DNA of 36,139 nucleotides from Burkholderiaceae bacterium (GTDB taxonomy: Bacteria > Pseudomonadota > Gammaproteobacteria > Burkholderiales > Burkholderiaceae_C): the NCBI GenBank assembly GCA_023954095.1, contig JAMLIQ010000025.1:1-36139 (forward strand). Reading direction: 5' to 3'. A model generated the notes under the pieces. That model worked only from the letters and a program-made list of their open reading frames with translations. It was not told where the DNA came from and made no database searches. Positions 8,375 through 16,600 of this stretch are shown here, one piece after another; position 1 is the stretch's first letter; every line of letters starts with the position of its first letter. The position numbers and the translations under genes were made by a program.

Positions 8375-10774
8375 ATGTCTAGATTTCAAGTGAAGAAAGT
8401 CGCCGTGCTGGGCGCAGGCGTGATGGGTGCGCAGATTGCCGCGCATCTGGTCAACGTCAAGGTGCCGGTGGTGCTGTTCGACCTGCCGGCCAAGGAAGGC
8501 CCCAAGAACGGCATCGTCACCCGTGCCGTCGAAGGCCTGAAGAAACTCAAGCCCTCGCCGCTGGGCGTGGCGGACGACGCCGCATTGATCGGCCAGGCCA
8601 ACTACGAAGAGCACCTGGAGCAGCTGCGCGGGTGCGACCTCATCATCGAGGCCATCGCCGAGCGCATGGACTGGAAGCTCGACCTGTACAAGAAAATCGC
8701 GCCCTTCGTCAGTCCGAACGCCATCGTCGCGTCCAACACCTCGGGCCTGTCGATCACCAAGCTCTCCGAGGCGCTGCCCGAGAACATCAAGCCGCGCTTC
8801 TGCGGCATCCACTTCTTCAACCCGCCGCGCTACATGACGCTGGTGGAGCTGATCAACACTCCCACCACGGCCCCCGAGGTGCTCGACCAGCTCGAAGCCT
8901 TTGTGACCAGCGGCCTGGGCAAGGGCGTGGTGCGCGCGCACGACACGCCCAACTTCGTCGCCAACCGCGTCGGCATTGCCGGCATGCTGGCCACCATGAA
9001 GGAAGTCGAGAACTTCGGCCTGACCTTCGATGTGGTGGACGACCTCACCGGCAAGAAGCTCGGCCGCGCGAGCAGCGGCACCTTCCGCACCGCCGACGTG
9101 GTGGGGCTGGACACCATGACGCACGTCATCAAGACGCTGCAGGACAACCTGAGCCTTGAAACCGATCCGTTTTACGAAAGTTTCGGCACCCCTGCCGTCC
9201 TGCAAAAGTTGCTCGACCTGGGCAACCTGGGCCAGAAGACGAAAGCCGGGTTCTACAAGAAGGTGGGCCGTGACGTGCTGCGTTTCGACCTGGAAGGCGA
9301 AGAGTACGTGCCCGGCGGCCAGAAGGCCGACGAGGTGTACGGACGCATGCTGAAAAAGCCCGCCGCCGAACGCCTGAAGCTCCTGCGCAATGCCGAAGGC
9401 GCGCAGGGCCAGTTCCTGTGGGCCATCCTGCGCAACAGCTTCCACTACGCCGCCGTGCACCTGGCCACGATTGCCGACAACGCGCGCGACATCGACCAGG
9501 CCATGCGCTGGGGCTTCGGCATGAAGCAGGGCCCGTTCGAGCTGTGGCAGGAAGCGGGCTGGCTGGACGTGGCCAAGATGATCCAGGAAGACATCGACGC
9601 GGGCAAGGCGCTGTCCAAGGCGCCGCTGCCCGAGTGGGTCTTCAAGGGCCCCGTGGCCGAGGCCGGTGGCGTGCACACCGCGCAGGGCTCATGGAGCGCC
9701 TCGCAAGGCAAATTCATCCCGCGCCGCCAGTTGCCGGTGTACGAGCGCCAGCACTTCCCCGAGGCCCTGCTGGGCGAAACCCTGCCCGACTACAAGACGG
9801 CGGGCAAGACGCTGCACGAGGACGACGCCATCCGCCTGTGGACGCTGGACGACGAAGTGGTCATTGCCAGCATCAAGACCAAGATGCACGCCATCAGCCC
9901 CGATGTGGCCGAGGGCCTGGCCATGGCGGTGGACATCGCCGAGAAGGACTACCAGGCTGTGGTGGTCTGGTCGGGTGATGAGCCTTTCAGTGCCGGTGCC
10001 GACCTGCAGGCCATGCTGCCCGCGTTCATGATTGCCGGTGTCAGCGCCATCGAAGGTGCCGAGCAGGAACTGCAGAACACCATGCTGCGCCTGCGCTACG
10101 CCAACGTGCCCGTGGTCTCGGCCATCCGGGGCCTGGCGCTGGGCGGCGGCTGCGAGCTGGCCGTGCACTCGGCCCGCCGTGTGGTGCACATGGAAAGCTA
10201 CATCGGCCTGGTCGAAGTGGGCGTGGGCCTGGTGCCGGGTGCCGGGGGCCTGGCCTACATCGCGCGCCGCGCGGCCGAGAACATGGCCATGTCCACCTCC
10301 AAGGACGTGCTGCCCTTCCTGACCGAAGGCTTCACCGCCGCCGCCATGGCCAAGGTGGGCACCAGCGCGCTCGAATCGCGCAAGCTGGGCTACCTGCTGG
10401 AGAGCGACATCGTCGTGCCGCACAAGGACGAACTGCTGTTCGTCGCGCTGAACGAAGCCAAGGCCATGGCCCGGGGCGGCTGGCGTGCGCCGCACAAGCG
10501 CCTGTTCCCCGTGGCGGGCCGCAGCGGCATTGCCACCATCAAGGCGCAGTTGGTCAACATGCGGGACGGCGGCTTCATCAGCGCGCACGACTTCCATATC
10601 GCCAGCCTGATCGCGGGCGTGGTGTGTGGCGGCGACGTGGATGCGGGAGCACTGGTCAGTGAGGAATACCTCATGGCCATGGAGCGCAAGGCCTTCTGCA
10701 GCCTCATCACCCATCCCAAGACGCAGGAACGCATCCTGGGCATGCTGTCCACCGGCAAGCCGGTTCGTAACTGA
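8375..10774 (+). CDS. 3-hydroxyacyl-CoA dehydrogenase / enoyl-CoA hydratase fusion (FadN type)
   Basis: A 799-residue bifunctional beta-oxidation enzyme. The NAD-dependent 3-hydroxyacyl-CoA dehydrogenase comes first, with nucleotide motif GAGVMGAQIA at residues about 10-19, NTSGLSI, and catalytic region CGIHFFNPPRYMTLVEL. The dehydrogenase C-terminal domain and a crotonase domain (about 515-730) follow. This order is that of FadN rather than E. coli FadB. Both hydratase glutamates are present: E594 in GGGCEL and E614 in LVEVGVGLVPGAGG. It would hydrate enoyl-CoA and oxidise 3-hydroxyacyl-CoA. The ATG at 8375 is preceded by GGAGA at 8363-8367. The thiolase follows after one intervening gene, completing the cycle. 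Confidence 0.94.
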   Translation: MSRFQVKKVAVLGAGVMGAQIAAHLVNVKVPVVLFDLPAKEGPKNGIVTRAVEGLKKLKPSPLGVADDAALIGQANYEEHLEQLRGCDLIIEAIAERMDWKLDLYKKIAPFVSPNAIVASNTSGLSITKLSEALPENIKPRFCGIHFFNPPRYMTLVELINTPTTAPEVLDQLEAFVTSGLGKGVVRAHDTPNFVANRVGIAGMLATMKEVENFGLTFDVVDDLTGKKLGRASSGTFRTADVVGLDTMTHVIKTLQDNLSLETDPFYESFGTPAVLQKLLDLGNLGQKTKAGFYKKVGRDVLRFDLEGEEYVPGGQKADEVYGRMLKKPAAERLKLLRNAEGAQGQFLWAILRNSFHYAAVHLATIADNARDIDQAMRWGFGMKQGPFELWQEAGWLDVAKMIQEDIDAGKALSKAPLPEWVFKGPVAEAGGVHTAQGSWSASQGKFIPRRQLPVYERQHFPEALLGETLPDYKTAGKTLHEDDAIRLWTLDDEVVIASIKTKMHAISPDVAEGLAMAVDIAEKDYQAVVVWSGDEPFSAGADLQAMLPAFMIAGVSAIEGAEQELQNTMLRLRYANVPVVSAIRGLALGGGCELAVHSARRVVHMESYIGLVEVGVGLVPGAGGLAYIARRAAENMAMSTSKDVLPFLTEGFTAAAMAKVGTSALESRKLGYLLESDIVVPHKDELLFVALNEAKAMARGGWRAPHKRLFPVAGRSGIATIKAQLVNMRDGGFISAHDFHIASLIAGVVCGGDVDAGALVSEEYLMAMERKAFCSLITHPKTQERILGMLSTGKPVRN

Positions 10775-10775
10775 C

Positions 10776-11303
10776 ATGGGCCGCGCAGCTGCAACCCTTG
10801 CGGCCACACGCCCCAACCGGCTGGCCCGTACCCTGGGTCAGCTCGACCGGGTGCCTGCGGTTGCCCGCCCCTGGGCGCGCAACCTGGTGCTGCGCCGCGC
10901 TGTGCCTTTCACCGGTACGGCAGGGCTGCAGTACGTGGCGCTGACGCCGCAGCGTGTGGAAGTGGCCGTGGCCAACCAGCGCCGCGTGCAGAACCATATC
11001 CACGGCGTGCACGCCGCCGCCATGACGCTGCTGGCCGAGACGGCTACCGGCATGGTGGTGGGCATGAACGTGCGCGACGACTGCCTGCCGCTGGCCAAGG
11101 AGCTCAAGGTGGCGTTCAAGAAGCGCGCCCAGGGTGCCCTGCGCGCCGTGGCCACCCTCACAGACGACCAGCGCGCGCTGATGCAGCAGAGCGACAAGGG
11201 CGAGGTGCAGGTGCAGGTCACCGTGACCGACGAAACCGGCGCCGAGCCGGTGCAATGTGAATTTACCTGGGCCTGGATTCCCTCCAGCCGCCCCAAGAAC
11301 TGA
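10776..11303 (+). CDS. DUF4442 hotdog-fold protein
   Basis: A 175-residue protein resembling the DUF4442 family, predicted hotdog-fold relatives of acyl-CoA thioesterases. The central HGVHAAAMTLLAETATGMVVGM region looks like the hotdog helix with its substrate-facing residues, and a strand-rich C-terminal part ends in EFTWAWIPSSR. It starts one base after the FadN-like stop codon and ends 11 bases before the thiolase start, so it is translationally tied to the beta-oxidation genes. That position suggests hydrolysis or binding of a CoA thioester made by the pathway, but no activity is established for the family that I know of. No strong ribosome-binding site is seen other than sequence inside the preceding gene. 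Confidence 0.8.
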   Translation: MGRAAATLAATRPNRLARTLGQLDRVPAVARPWARNLVLRRAVPFTGTAGLQYVALTPQRVEVAVANQRRVQNHIHGVHAAAMTLLAETATGMVVGMNVRDDCLPLAKELKVAFKKRAQGALRAVATLTDDQRALMQQSDKGEVQVQVTVTDETGAEPVQCEFTWAWIPSSRPKN

Positions 11304-11314
11304 AGGAGTACCCC

Positions 11315-12511
11315 ATGGCCAAACAAGTCCAGGAAGCCTATATCGTTGCCGCCACGCGCACGCCCATCGGGCGCTCGGGGCGCGGCTACTTCCGCAACAC
11401 CCGCCCCGACGACCTGCTGGTCGCCGCCATCCGCAGCGCCATGCTGCAGGTGCCTACGCTCGACCCCAAGGCGATCGAGGATTCCATCATCGGCTGCTCG
11501 TTTCCCGAGGGCGAGCAGGGCATGAACATGGCCCGCATTGCCATGGGCCTGGCCTTTGACCACCCTGTGGGCGGCATCACGGTCAACCGCTTCTGTGCTT
11601 CGGGCGTGAGCGCCATCCAGATGGCGGCCGACCGCATCCGCGTGGGCGAGGCCGACGTGCTGATCGCTGGCGGCGCCGAATCCATGAGCATGGTGCCCAT
11701 GGGCGGCAACAAGCCCTCGTTCAACCCCGAGGTGTTTGCCCGCGACGAGAACGTCGGCATTGCCTACGGCATGGGCCTGACGGCCGAAAAAGTAGCCCAG
11801 CAGTGGAAGGTGTCGCGCGAAGACCAGGATGCGTTTGCGCTGGAGTCGCACCTGCGCGCGGTCAAGGCCCAGCAGGCCGGTGAATTCACCGACGAAATCA
11901 CGCCTTTTGAGATCACCGAGCGCACGCCCGACCTGGCCACCGGCGAGGTGGCCACGAAGAAGCGCACCGTGAACCTGGACGAAGGCCCCCGCCCAGACAC
12001 CACGCTCGAAGCCCTGGGCAAACTCCGGCCCGTGTTTGCGGCCCGCGGCAGCGTGACGGCCGGCAACAGCTCGCAGACCAGCGACGGTGCGGGCGCCTTG
12101 ATCCTCGCCAGCGAGAAGGCCGTCAAGCAGTTCGGCTTGAGCCCGCTGGCGCGTTTTGTCAGCTTTGCCGCACGCGGCGTGCCGCCCGAGATCATGGGCA
12201 TCGGCCCGATCGAGGCGATTCCTGCCGCGCTGCGCTACGCCGGTCTCAAGCACGAAGACATCGGCTGGTACGAGCTCAACGAAGCCTTTGCCGCACAGTC
12301 GCTGGCGGTCATGCGCACGCTGGGCCTGAACCCGGCCACGGTCAACCCCATGGGCGGCGCGATCGCCCTGGGCCACCCGCTGGGCGCCACCGGCGCCATC
12401 CGCGCCGCCACCGTGGTGCACGCGCTGCGCCGCCACAAGCTGAAGTACGGCATGGTGACGATGTGCGTCGGCACGGGCCAGGGCGCAGCGGGAATCTTTG
12501 AGGCGGTTTAA
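11315..12511 (+). CDS. fadA: acetyl-CoA C-acyltransferase (3-ketoacyl-CoA thiolase)
   Basis: A 398-residue thiolase. The acyl-accepting cysteine is C94 in NRFCASGVSAIQ, H354 lies in ALGHPLGATGAIR, and the C-terminal proton-relay cysteine C384 lies in MCVGTGQGAAGIF. NEAFAAQSLAVMR is also typical. It cleaves 3-ketoacyl-CoA with CoA to give acetyl-CoA and a chain two carbons shorter. With the FadN-like enzyme encoded upstream and the acyl-CoA dehydrogenase it makes a full beta-oxidation spiral. AAGGAG precedes the ATG at 11315. A biosynthetic acetoacetyl-CoA thiolase is less likely given the operon. The symbol denotes functional type, not proven orthology to E. coli FadA. Confidence 0.93.
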   Translation: MAKQVQEAYIVAATRTPIGRSGRGYFRNTRPDDLLVAAIRSAMLQVPTLDPKAIEDSIIGCSFPEGEQGMNMARIAMGLAFDHPVGGITVNRFCASGVSAIQMAADRIRVGEADVLIAGGAESMSMVPMGGNKPSFNPEVFARDENVGIAYGMGLTAEKVAQQWKVSREDQDAFALESHLRAVKAQQAGEFTDEITPFEITERTPDLATGEVATKKRTVNLDEGPRPDTTLEALGKLRPVFAARGSVTAGNSSQTSDGAGALILASEKAVKQFGLSPLARFVSFAARGVPPEIMGIGPIEAIPAALRYAGLKHEDIGWYELNEAFAAQSLAVMRTLGLNPATVNPMGGAIALGHPLGATGAIRAATVVHALRRHKLKYGMVTMCVGTGQGAAGIFEAV

Positions 12512-12604
12512 CTGGCTACTGCGCGGGCTGCCGCGCGCAGCGCCACAGGGGGTTGTTGTCTATTTTTAAGCCGGCGCAGACCGGCTGACACAAGGAGACA
12601 TCGC

Positions 12605-13492
12605 ATGAACAAGCAGACCTTGCAGGTCGATGAAGGCGCCAGCGTGGCGCTGTGCGTCTTCGAGCCCGAGGGCGCTCCGCGCGCCAGCGTGGTCATCGGC
12701 GGGGCCATGGGGGTGCGGCAGGACTATTACGCGGCCTTTGCGCAGTGGCTGGCGGGGCAGGGTTTTCGGGTCACCACCTTCGACTACCGGGGCCAGGGGG
12801 ATTCCTTGCAAGGCCCCATGCGCGCGGTACGGGCGGATCTGCTGGACTGGGCGCGCGACTACGAAGCCGTCATCTCGGCCGCCCGCGCCGCGCTGCCCGG
12901 TGCGCCGCTCTACCTGCTGGGCCACAGCCTGGGCGCGCAACTGCCGGGCCTGCTGAAGAATCCCGCACAGGTCGATGGCCTGCTCAGCGTGGCCGCAGGC
13001 AGTGGCTACTGGCGCGAGAACGCACCGCGCCTCAAGCGCATGGTGCCCTACTTCTGGTGGGTGCTGGTGCCGCTGGCCACGCGCCTGTGGGGCTACTTTC
13101 CGGGGCGCACGCTGCGCAAGGTGGGCGACCTGCCGGCCGGTGTGATTCTGCAATGGCGCCGCTGGTGCCTCAATCCCACCTACAGCGTGGGCGCCGAAGG
13201 CCCGGCCGCCGCGCAGAGCTATGCAGAGGTGCGCTTTCCGGTGCTGGCGCTGTGGATGAGCGACGATGAGCTCATGACCCTGCGCGGCACGCACAGCCTG
13301 GTCAATCTCTACCGCAATGCCCCGGCCCGGGTCGAGCGCATTGCGCCCGAAGACATCAACGCCCTGCGCATTGGGCATTTCGGGTTCTTCCGGGAGCAGT
13401 TCCGCCAGACGCTGTGGCCGCGTGCGGTCGCCGATCTCGTGGGGCTGGCCGGGCTGCCAGTCACCGGCACGACGGTCGAAGGGGCCATTTAG
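12605..13492 (+). CDS. alpha/beta hydrolase (COG4757-like)
   Basis: A 295-residue serine hydrolase-fold protein. The nucleophile elbow GHSLGAQ places the serine at S108. Likely partners are D220 or D221 in WMSDDELM and H258 in RIGHFGFF. The N-terminal part has the oxyanion-hole region VVIGGAMGVRQDYY, and the cap region (about 135-185) is rich in tryptophan and aromatic residues, suggesting a lipid-like substrate. It follows the thiolase by 93 bases with its own strong AAGGAG ribosome-binding site. The gap has a GC-rich inverted repeat (GCGCGGGCTGCCGCGC) and TATTTTTAA, which may partly terminate transcription. A role in releasing fatty acids from esters or in hydrolysing acyl-CoA is inferred from context only. 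Confidence 0.8.
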   Translation: MNKQTLQVDEGASVALCVFEPEGAPRASVVIGGAMGVRQDYYAAFAQWLAGQGFRVTTFDYRGQGDSLQGPMRAVRADLLDWARDYEAVISAARAALPGAPLYLLGHSLGAQLPGLLKNPAQVDGLLSVAAGSGYWRENAPRLKRMVPYFWWVLVPLATRLWGYFPGRTLRKVGDLPAGVILQWRRWCLNPTYSVGAEGPAAAQSYAEVRFPVLALWMSDDELMTLRGTHSLVNLYRNAPARVERIAPEDINALRIGHFGFFREQFRQTLWPRAVADLVGLAGLPVTGTTVEGAI

Positions 13493-13508
13493 CGGCACAC
13501 TGTCCAGC

Positions 13509-14336
13509 ATGACGACGATTCCCCATCCCTTTGACCAGGCCCTGGTACTGGAATCCAGCGCACCGGGCCATTTCCGGGGGCATACCAGCCCCGCGTACTG
13601 GAACATGGTCGGGCCCTTTGGCGGCATCACCGCCGCGACGGTGCTGCGCGCCATCTTGCTGCACCCTGACCGCCTGGGCGATCCGCTCTCGCTCACCGTC
13701 AACTATGCCGGTGCACTGTCCACGGGGCCGTTCACCGTGCAGGCCACGCCGGTGCGCACCAACCGCTCCACGCAGCACTGGAACGTGTCGATCTTGCAGA
13801 CGGGCGCCCAGGGTGAGCAGGTCGTCACCACAACGGCCACCGCCGTCACGGCCGTGCGGCGCGAGACCTGGAGCCTGGCTGATGTGGCCATGCCCGAGGT
13901 GCCCACGCCGGAGCAGCTCGATGCCTATCCGGCCGCGCCGGGCATTGAATGGTTCAACCGTTACGACATCCGGCCCGTGACCGGGGCCTTGCCCCGGCAA
14001 TGGAATGGCCAGGGCGACAGCAGCCTGTCACAGGTGTGGATGCGCGACAACCCGGCACGCCCCCTCGATTTTTGCGCGCTGGCCGCGCTGGCCGATGTGT
14101 TCTTCCCGCGCGTCTGGCTGCGCCGCGCGGTGCACGTGCCGGCGGGAACGGTGTCGATCACGGTGTATTTCCATGCCAGTCCGGCGCAACTGCAGGCCAC
14201 CGGCACGGGCCATGTGCTCGGGCAGGCACGCGCGCAGGAGTTTCGCAACGGCTTTTTCGACCAGACCGTGCAGCTGTGGAGCGAGAGCGGCACCATGCTC
14301 GCCACCAGCCACCAGATTGTTTACTACAAGGAATAG
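13509..14336 (+). CDS. TesB-like double-hotdog acyl-CoA thioesterase
   Basis: A 275-residue protein of the TesB / 4HBT_3 type with two hotdog repeats. The first half carries SPAYWNMVGPFGGITAATVLRA, the usual hotdog helix, and the second half has DFCALAALADVFFPR and a strand-rich end TGHVLGQARAQEF. It probably hydrolyses acyl-CoA esters to free acid and CoA, with substrate range unknown. It starts 17 bases after the hydrolase stop and is followed, after 54 bases, by an isomerase-type crotonase, all co-directional. The ATG at 13509 has no clear ribosome-binding site, so translation may depend on the upstream gene. Confidence 0.82.
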   Translation: MTTIPHPFDQALVLESSAPGHFRGHTSPAYWNMVGPFGGITAATVLRAILLHPDRLGDPLSLTVNYAGALSTGPFTVQATPVRTNRSTQHWNVSILQTGAQGEQVVTTTATAVTAVRRETWSLADVAMPEVPTPEQLDAYPAAPGIEWFNRYDIRPVTGALPRQWNGQGDSSLSQVWMRDNPARPLDFCALAALADVFFPRVWLRRAVHVPAGTVSITVYFHASPAQLQATGTGHVLGQARAQEFRNGFFDQTVQLWSESGTMLATSHQIVYYKE

Positions 14337-14390
14337 CGCCGCACCGCCCTGCGTGAGCGGCCTGCTTTCCATTTTTGAGGAACCCGTCCC

Positions 14391-15167
14391 ATGAGCGAAA
14401 CCCAAAACGACATCCTGGTGCACACCGAAGCCGGTGTGGCCACCATCACCCTCAACCGGGTGGACAAGAAGAACTCCCTCACCCGCGCCATGTATTCCAC
14501 CCTGGCCGACACCTTCGAGGCGGCCGCCCAGGGCACCGAGGTGCGTGCCATCGTGCTGCAGGGCGATGTGGCCGTGTTCAGCGCGGGCAACGACATTGGC
14601 GATTTTCTGCAGCAGCCCCCGGCCTCGCAGGACTCGCCCGTGTTCCGCTTCCTGCGTGCCATCGCTACGTTCCCCAAGCCCGTCGTGGCCGCGGTGTGCG
14701 GCCCGGCGGTGGGCATCGGCACCACCATGCTGCTGCACTGCGATCTGGTCTACGCGGGCGACAACGCAGCGTTTTCCATGCCCTTTGTCAACCTGGGCCT
14801 GTGCCCCGAAGCGGCTTCGAGCCTGCTGGTGCCGCAGATGCTGGGCTACCACCGCGCCGCCGAGGCGCTGCTGCTGGGTGAACCCTTCATGGCCGAGGCC
14901 GCGCTGGAAGTGGGCCTGGCCAACCGCGTGGTGCCCCCCACCGAATGCAACGCCATCGCCCAGGCCCAGGCCCGCAAGCTGGCGGCCAAGCCGCTGTCGT
15001 CCCTGATCGAGACCAAACGCCTGATGAAGCTGGGCCAGACAGCGCCCGTGCTGGCGCGCATGGCCGAGGAGGGCGAGAGCTTTGGCCGCATGCTGGGCGA
15101 ACCCGCCGCGCGTGAGGCGTTCACGGCGTTCATGGCCAAAAGAAAGCCTGATTTCAGCCAGTGCTGA
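14391..15167 (+). CDS. crotonase-fold protein, probable enoyl-CoA isomerase (ECI2/PaaG-like)
   Basis: A 258-residue crotonase-superfamily enzyme. The oxyanion-hole segment is FSAGNDIGDF (about 63-72) and the second is GPAVGIGTTMLLHCDLVYAG. Both glutamates used by enoyl-CoA hydratases are replaced: the first site reads GIGTTM instead of GGGCEL, and the second reads MPFVNLG instead of QPEIxLG. A glutamate is instead present at E140 in LGLCPEAASS, where delta3,delta2-enoyl-CoA isomerases keep their single catalytic acid. It therefore probably shifts double bonds of unsaturated acyl-CoAs rather than adding water. GAGGAA at about 14377-14382 precedes the ATG. Automated annotation would likely say enoyl-CoA hydratase. 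Confidence 0.88.
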   Translation: MSETQNDILVHTEAGVATITLNRVDKKNSLTRAMYSTLADTFEAAAQGTEVRAIVLQGDVAVFSAGNDIGDFLQQPPASQDSPVFRFLRAIATFPKPVVAAVCGPAVGIGTTMLLHCDLVYAGDNAAFSMPFVNLGLCPEAASSLLVPQMLGYHRAAEALLLGEPFMAEAALEVGLANRVVPPTECNAIAQAQARKLAAKPLSSLIETKRLMKLGQTAPVLARMAEEGESFGRMLGEPAAREAFTAFMAKRKPDFSQC

Positions 15168-15228
15168 CTCGGGCGGCCCGCGCCGCAGGCCGGGCCCGGT
15201 GTCCTGCAATTCTGTGCACACACAGTAT

Positions 15229-15297
15229 TTTTAGGTCAAAATGGCCTCCAGCGCCGATGCATATTGCGCTAGCAGCTATTAAAACAGAAGCATTTGA
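15229..15297 (+). repeat. dispersed repeat, copy C (intergenic)
   Basis: The left arm is GGTCAAAATGGCCTCCAG at 15234-15251, and CAGCTATTAAAAC starts at 15273, 39 bases after the left-arm start. The middle can pair AGCGC with GCGCT. It fills most of the gap between the isomerase gene and the hotdog thioesterase gene and is the cleanest copy in the window. Confidence 0.8.
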
Positions 15298-15339
15298 TGT
15301 CGGCGCCGTGCGCCGGTACCGTGCCTTTTCAGGACCCCC

Positions 15340-15822
15340 ATGAGCAAAAATCCCGCACCGGTCAAACCCTTCGAGCCTGAATTCATCGCCGGGCTCAAGT
15401 CCATCTTCGAGGAAAAGATCGTCTTCAACCAGGTTCTGGGGCTGAAGATTGTCAGCATGGCGCCCGAGCGGGTGGTCGGGCGCATCGACATGAAGCCGGA
15501 GCTGGTGGGCCACTTTGCCTACAACCGCATCCATGGAGGTGTCATCAGCGCCGGGCTGGACGCCATGGGCGGGCTCGCCGTGATGGCCGCCATTGGCGCC
15601 CGCCACATGGACGAGGAGCCCCTGCAGCGCCTGCACCGCTTTGCCAAGCTGGGCACCATCGACCTGCGTATCGACTACCTGCGACCCGGCATTGGCGACC
15701 ATTTCGAGCTGCGCGCCGAGGTGTTGCGCCTGGGTTCGCGCGTGGCCACCACGCGCATGGAGTTTCTGGGGCCCGACGGCCAGACCATGTCGGCCGGGGC
15801 CGCCGCCTACATCGTCTCCTGA
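15340..15822 (+). CDS. PaaI/YiiD-like hotdog thioesterase
   Basis: A 160-residue single-hotdog protein. The helix region YNRIHGGVISAGLDAMGGLAVM carries the HGG and downstream acidic residue typical of PaaI-like thioesterases, and LRIDYLRPG followed by AEVLRLGSRVATTRMEFLG is the expected strand pattern. It likely hydrolyses a CoA thioester; the acyl group is unknown. It is the third predicted thioesterase or hotdog gene in this cluster. A copy of the dispersed repeat lies between it and the preceding crotonase gene. AGGA about five bases before the ATG at 15340 serves as ribosome-binding site. Confidence 0.82.
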   Translation: MSKNPAPVKPFEPEFIAGLKSIFEEKIVFNQVLGLKIVSMAPERVVGRIDMKPELVGHFAYNRIHGGVISAGLDAMGGLAVMAAIGARHMDEEPLQRLHRFAKLGTIDLRIDYLRPGIGDHFELRAEVLRLGSRVATTRMEFLGPDGQTMSAGAAAYIVS

Positions 15823-15861
15823 CGGTCGGCCGCACGGGCCGGTGGCATGCCTGTGTGCTGC

Positions 15862-15885
15862 TGCAAAGACTGCAAGCGCATGCAA
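15862..15885 (+). repeat. three TGCAA direct repeats upstream of bactofilin
   Basis: TGCAA occurs at 15862, 15871 and 15881, about one helical turn apart, in the 153-base gap before the bactofilin gene. Such phasing is seen at some regulator-binding sites. With only three five-base units, chance cannot be excluded. Confidence 0.25.
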
Positions 15886-15975
15886 GCATAGAACCGTTTG
15901 GTTACCGTTCTTGCGCAATACAGGCAGCTTTTGCATTGATCGGTGGCCATCATGGTGTCTTTTCTAGGAGATTCC

Positions 15976-16512
15976 ATGGCCGTGCAAAACCCCTTCTTTG
16001 GCAAGCGTGAACCCGAAACTTTCCAGCCCCGCCAGCCCGCCATCACGCCGGGCAGCGCCAATGGACTGCATCCTGCGGGGACCCCCAGCCCAGCGTCCTC
16101 GGCAGCGGCCAGTGCCAAGGCCAGCACGGAGAGCACGGGCAGCAAGCTGACGGTGGGTCCCAACATCAAGCTCAAGGGCGTTGAGATCACCGATTGCGAC
16201 ACCCTGGTGGTCGAAGGCACGGTGGAGGCCACCATGGATTCGCGCGTGATCCAGATCTCGGAACAGGGCGCCTTTCGGGGTTCGGCCGACATTGACATCG
16301 CCGAAATCCGGGGAGACTTCAACGGCACGCTGACCGTGCGGCAGAAGCTGGTGATTTTCAGTACCGGCAAGGTGAGCGGCAAGATCCGCTATGGCAAGCT
16401 GGTGATCGAGGAGGGCGGCCAGATTTCGGGTGAAATCGACGTGGGCGCCGCCAGCAGTGCGGCCCGCAGCCCGGGCGCACGCAGCGCCGAGGCGGCTGCC
16501 ATCGCGGCCTGA
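15976..16512 (+). CDS. bactofilin (polymer-forming cytoskeletal protein)
   Basis: A 178-residue bactofilin. A disordered, proline/alanine/serine-rich N-terminal tail (about 1-55) precedes the beta-helical DUF583 core (about 60-155), recognisable by VGPNIKLKGVEITDCDTLVVEG, then EATMDSRVIQISEQGAFRG, AEIRGDFNGTLTVR and GKISGKIRYGKLVIEEGGQISG-like rungs spaced about 17-20 residues apart. A short alanine-rich tail follows. Bactofilins self-assemble into filaments without nucleotide and scaffold cell-shape or envelope enzymes. The ATG at 15976 is favoured over one at 15943 because TAGGAG at about 15965-15970 is well placed for it. It has no obvious functional link with the lipid genes on either side. 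Confidence 0.93.
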   Translation: MAVQNPFFGKREPETFQPRQPAITPGSANGLHPAGTPSPASSAAASAKASTESTGSKLTVGPNIKLKGVEITDCDTLVVEGTVEATMDSRVIQISEQGAFRGSADIDIAEIRGDFNGTLTVRQKLVIFSTGKVSGKIRYGKLVIEEGGQISGEIDVGAASSAARSPGARSAEAAAIAA

Positions 16513-16549
16513 ACGGCAGCCTTTGCGGCAGGAGCGCTGCAAAGGTATT

Positions 16550-16577
16550 TTGCAAAGCATTTGCTTGCTGAAATAAT
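16550..16577 (+). promoter_or_regulatory. sigma-70-like promoter of the second TetR gene
   Basis: TTGCAA (16550-16555) and AATAAT (16572-16577) with a 16-base spacer lie 23 bases before the TetR ATG. This is an unusually AT-rich patch in a GC-rich region, which supports a promoter. Confidence 0.45.
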
Positions 16578-16600
16578 CAAATCCGGCTATCGTGCCGGGC

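Noticed and set aside
15181-15228. GC-rich GGCCCGCGCCGCAGGCCGGGCC after the first isomerase gene as a terminator.
   Set aside because: It can fold but has no T run directly after it. TATTTTTAGG lies about 25 bases later, at the edge of repeat copy C, so termination here is only a possibility and was not listed.
16562-16580. TTGCT...AATCAA before the second TetR gene as a second FNR-like box.
   Set aside because: The half-sites are not TTGAY/ATCAA with four bases between them; the spacing is six, and the genes are not anaerobic ones. A sigma-70 promoter explains the AT-rich patch better.
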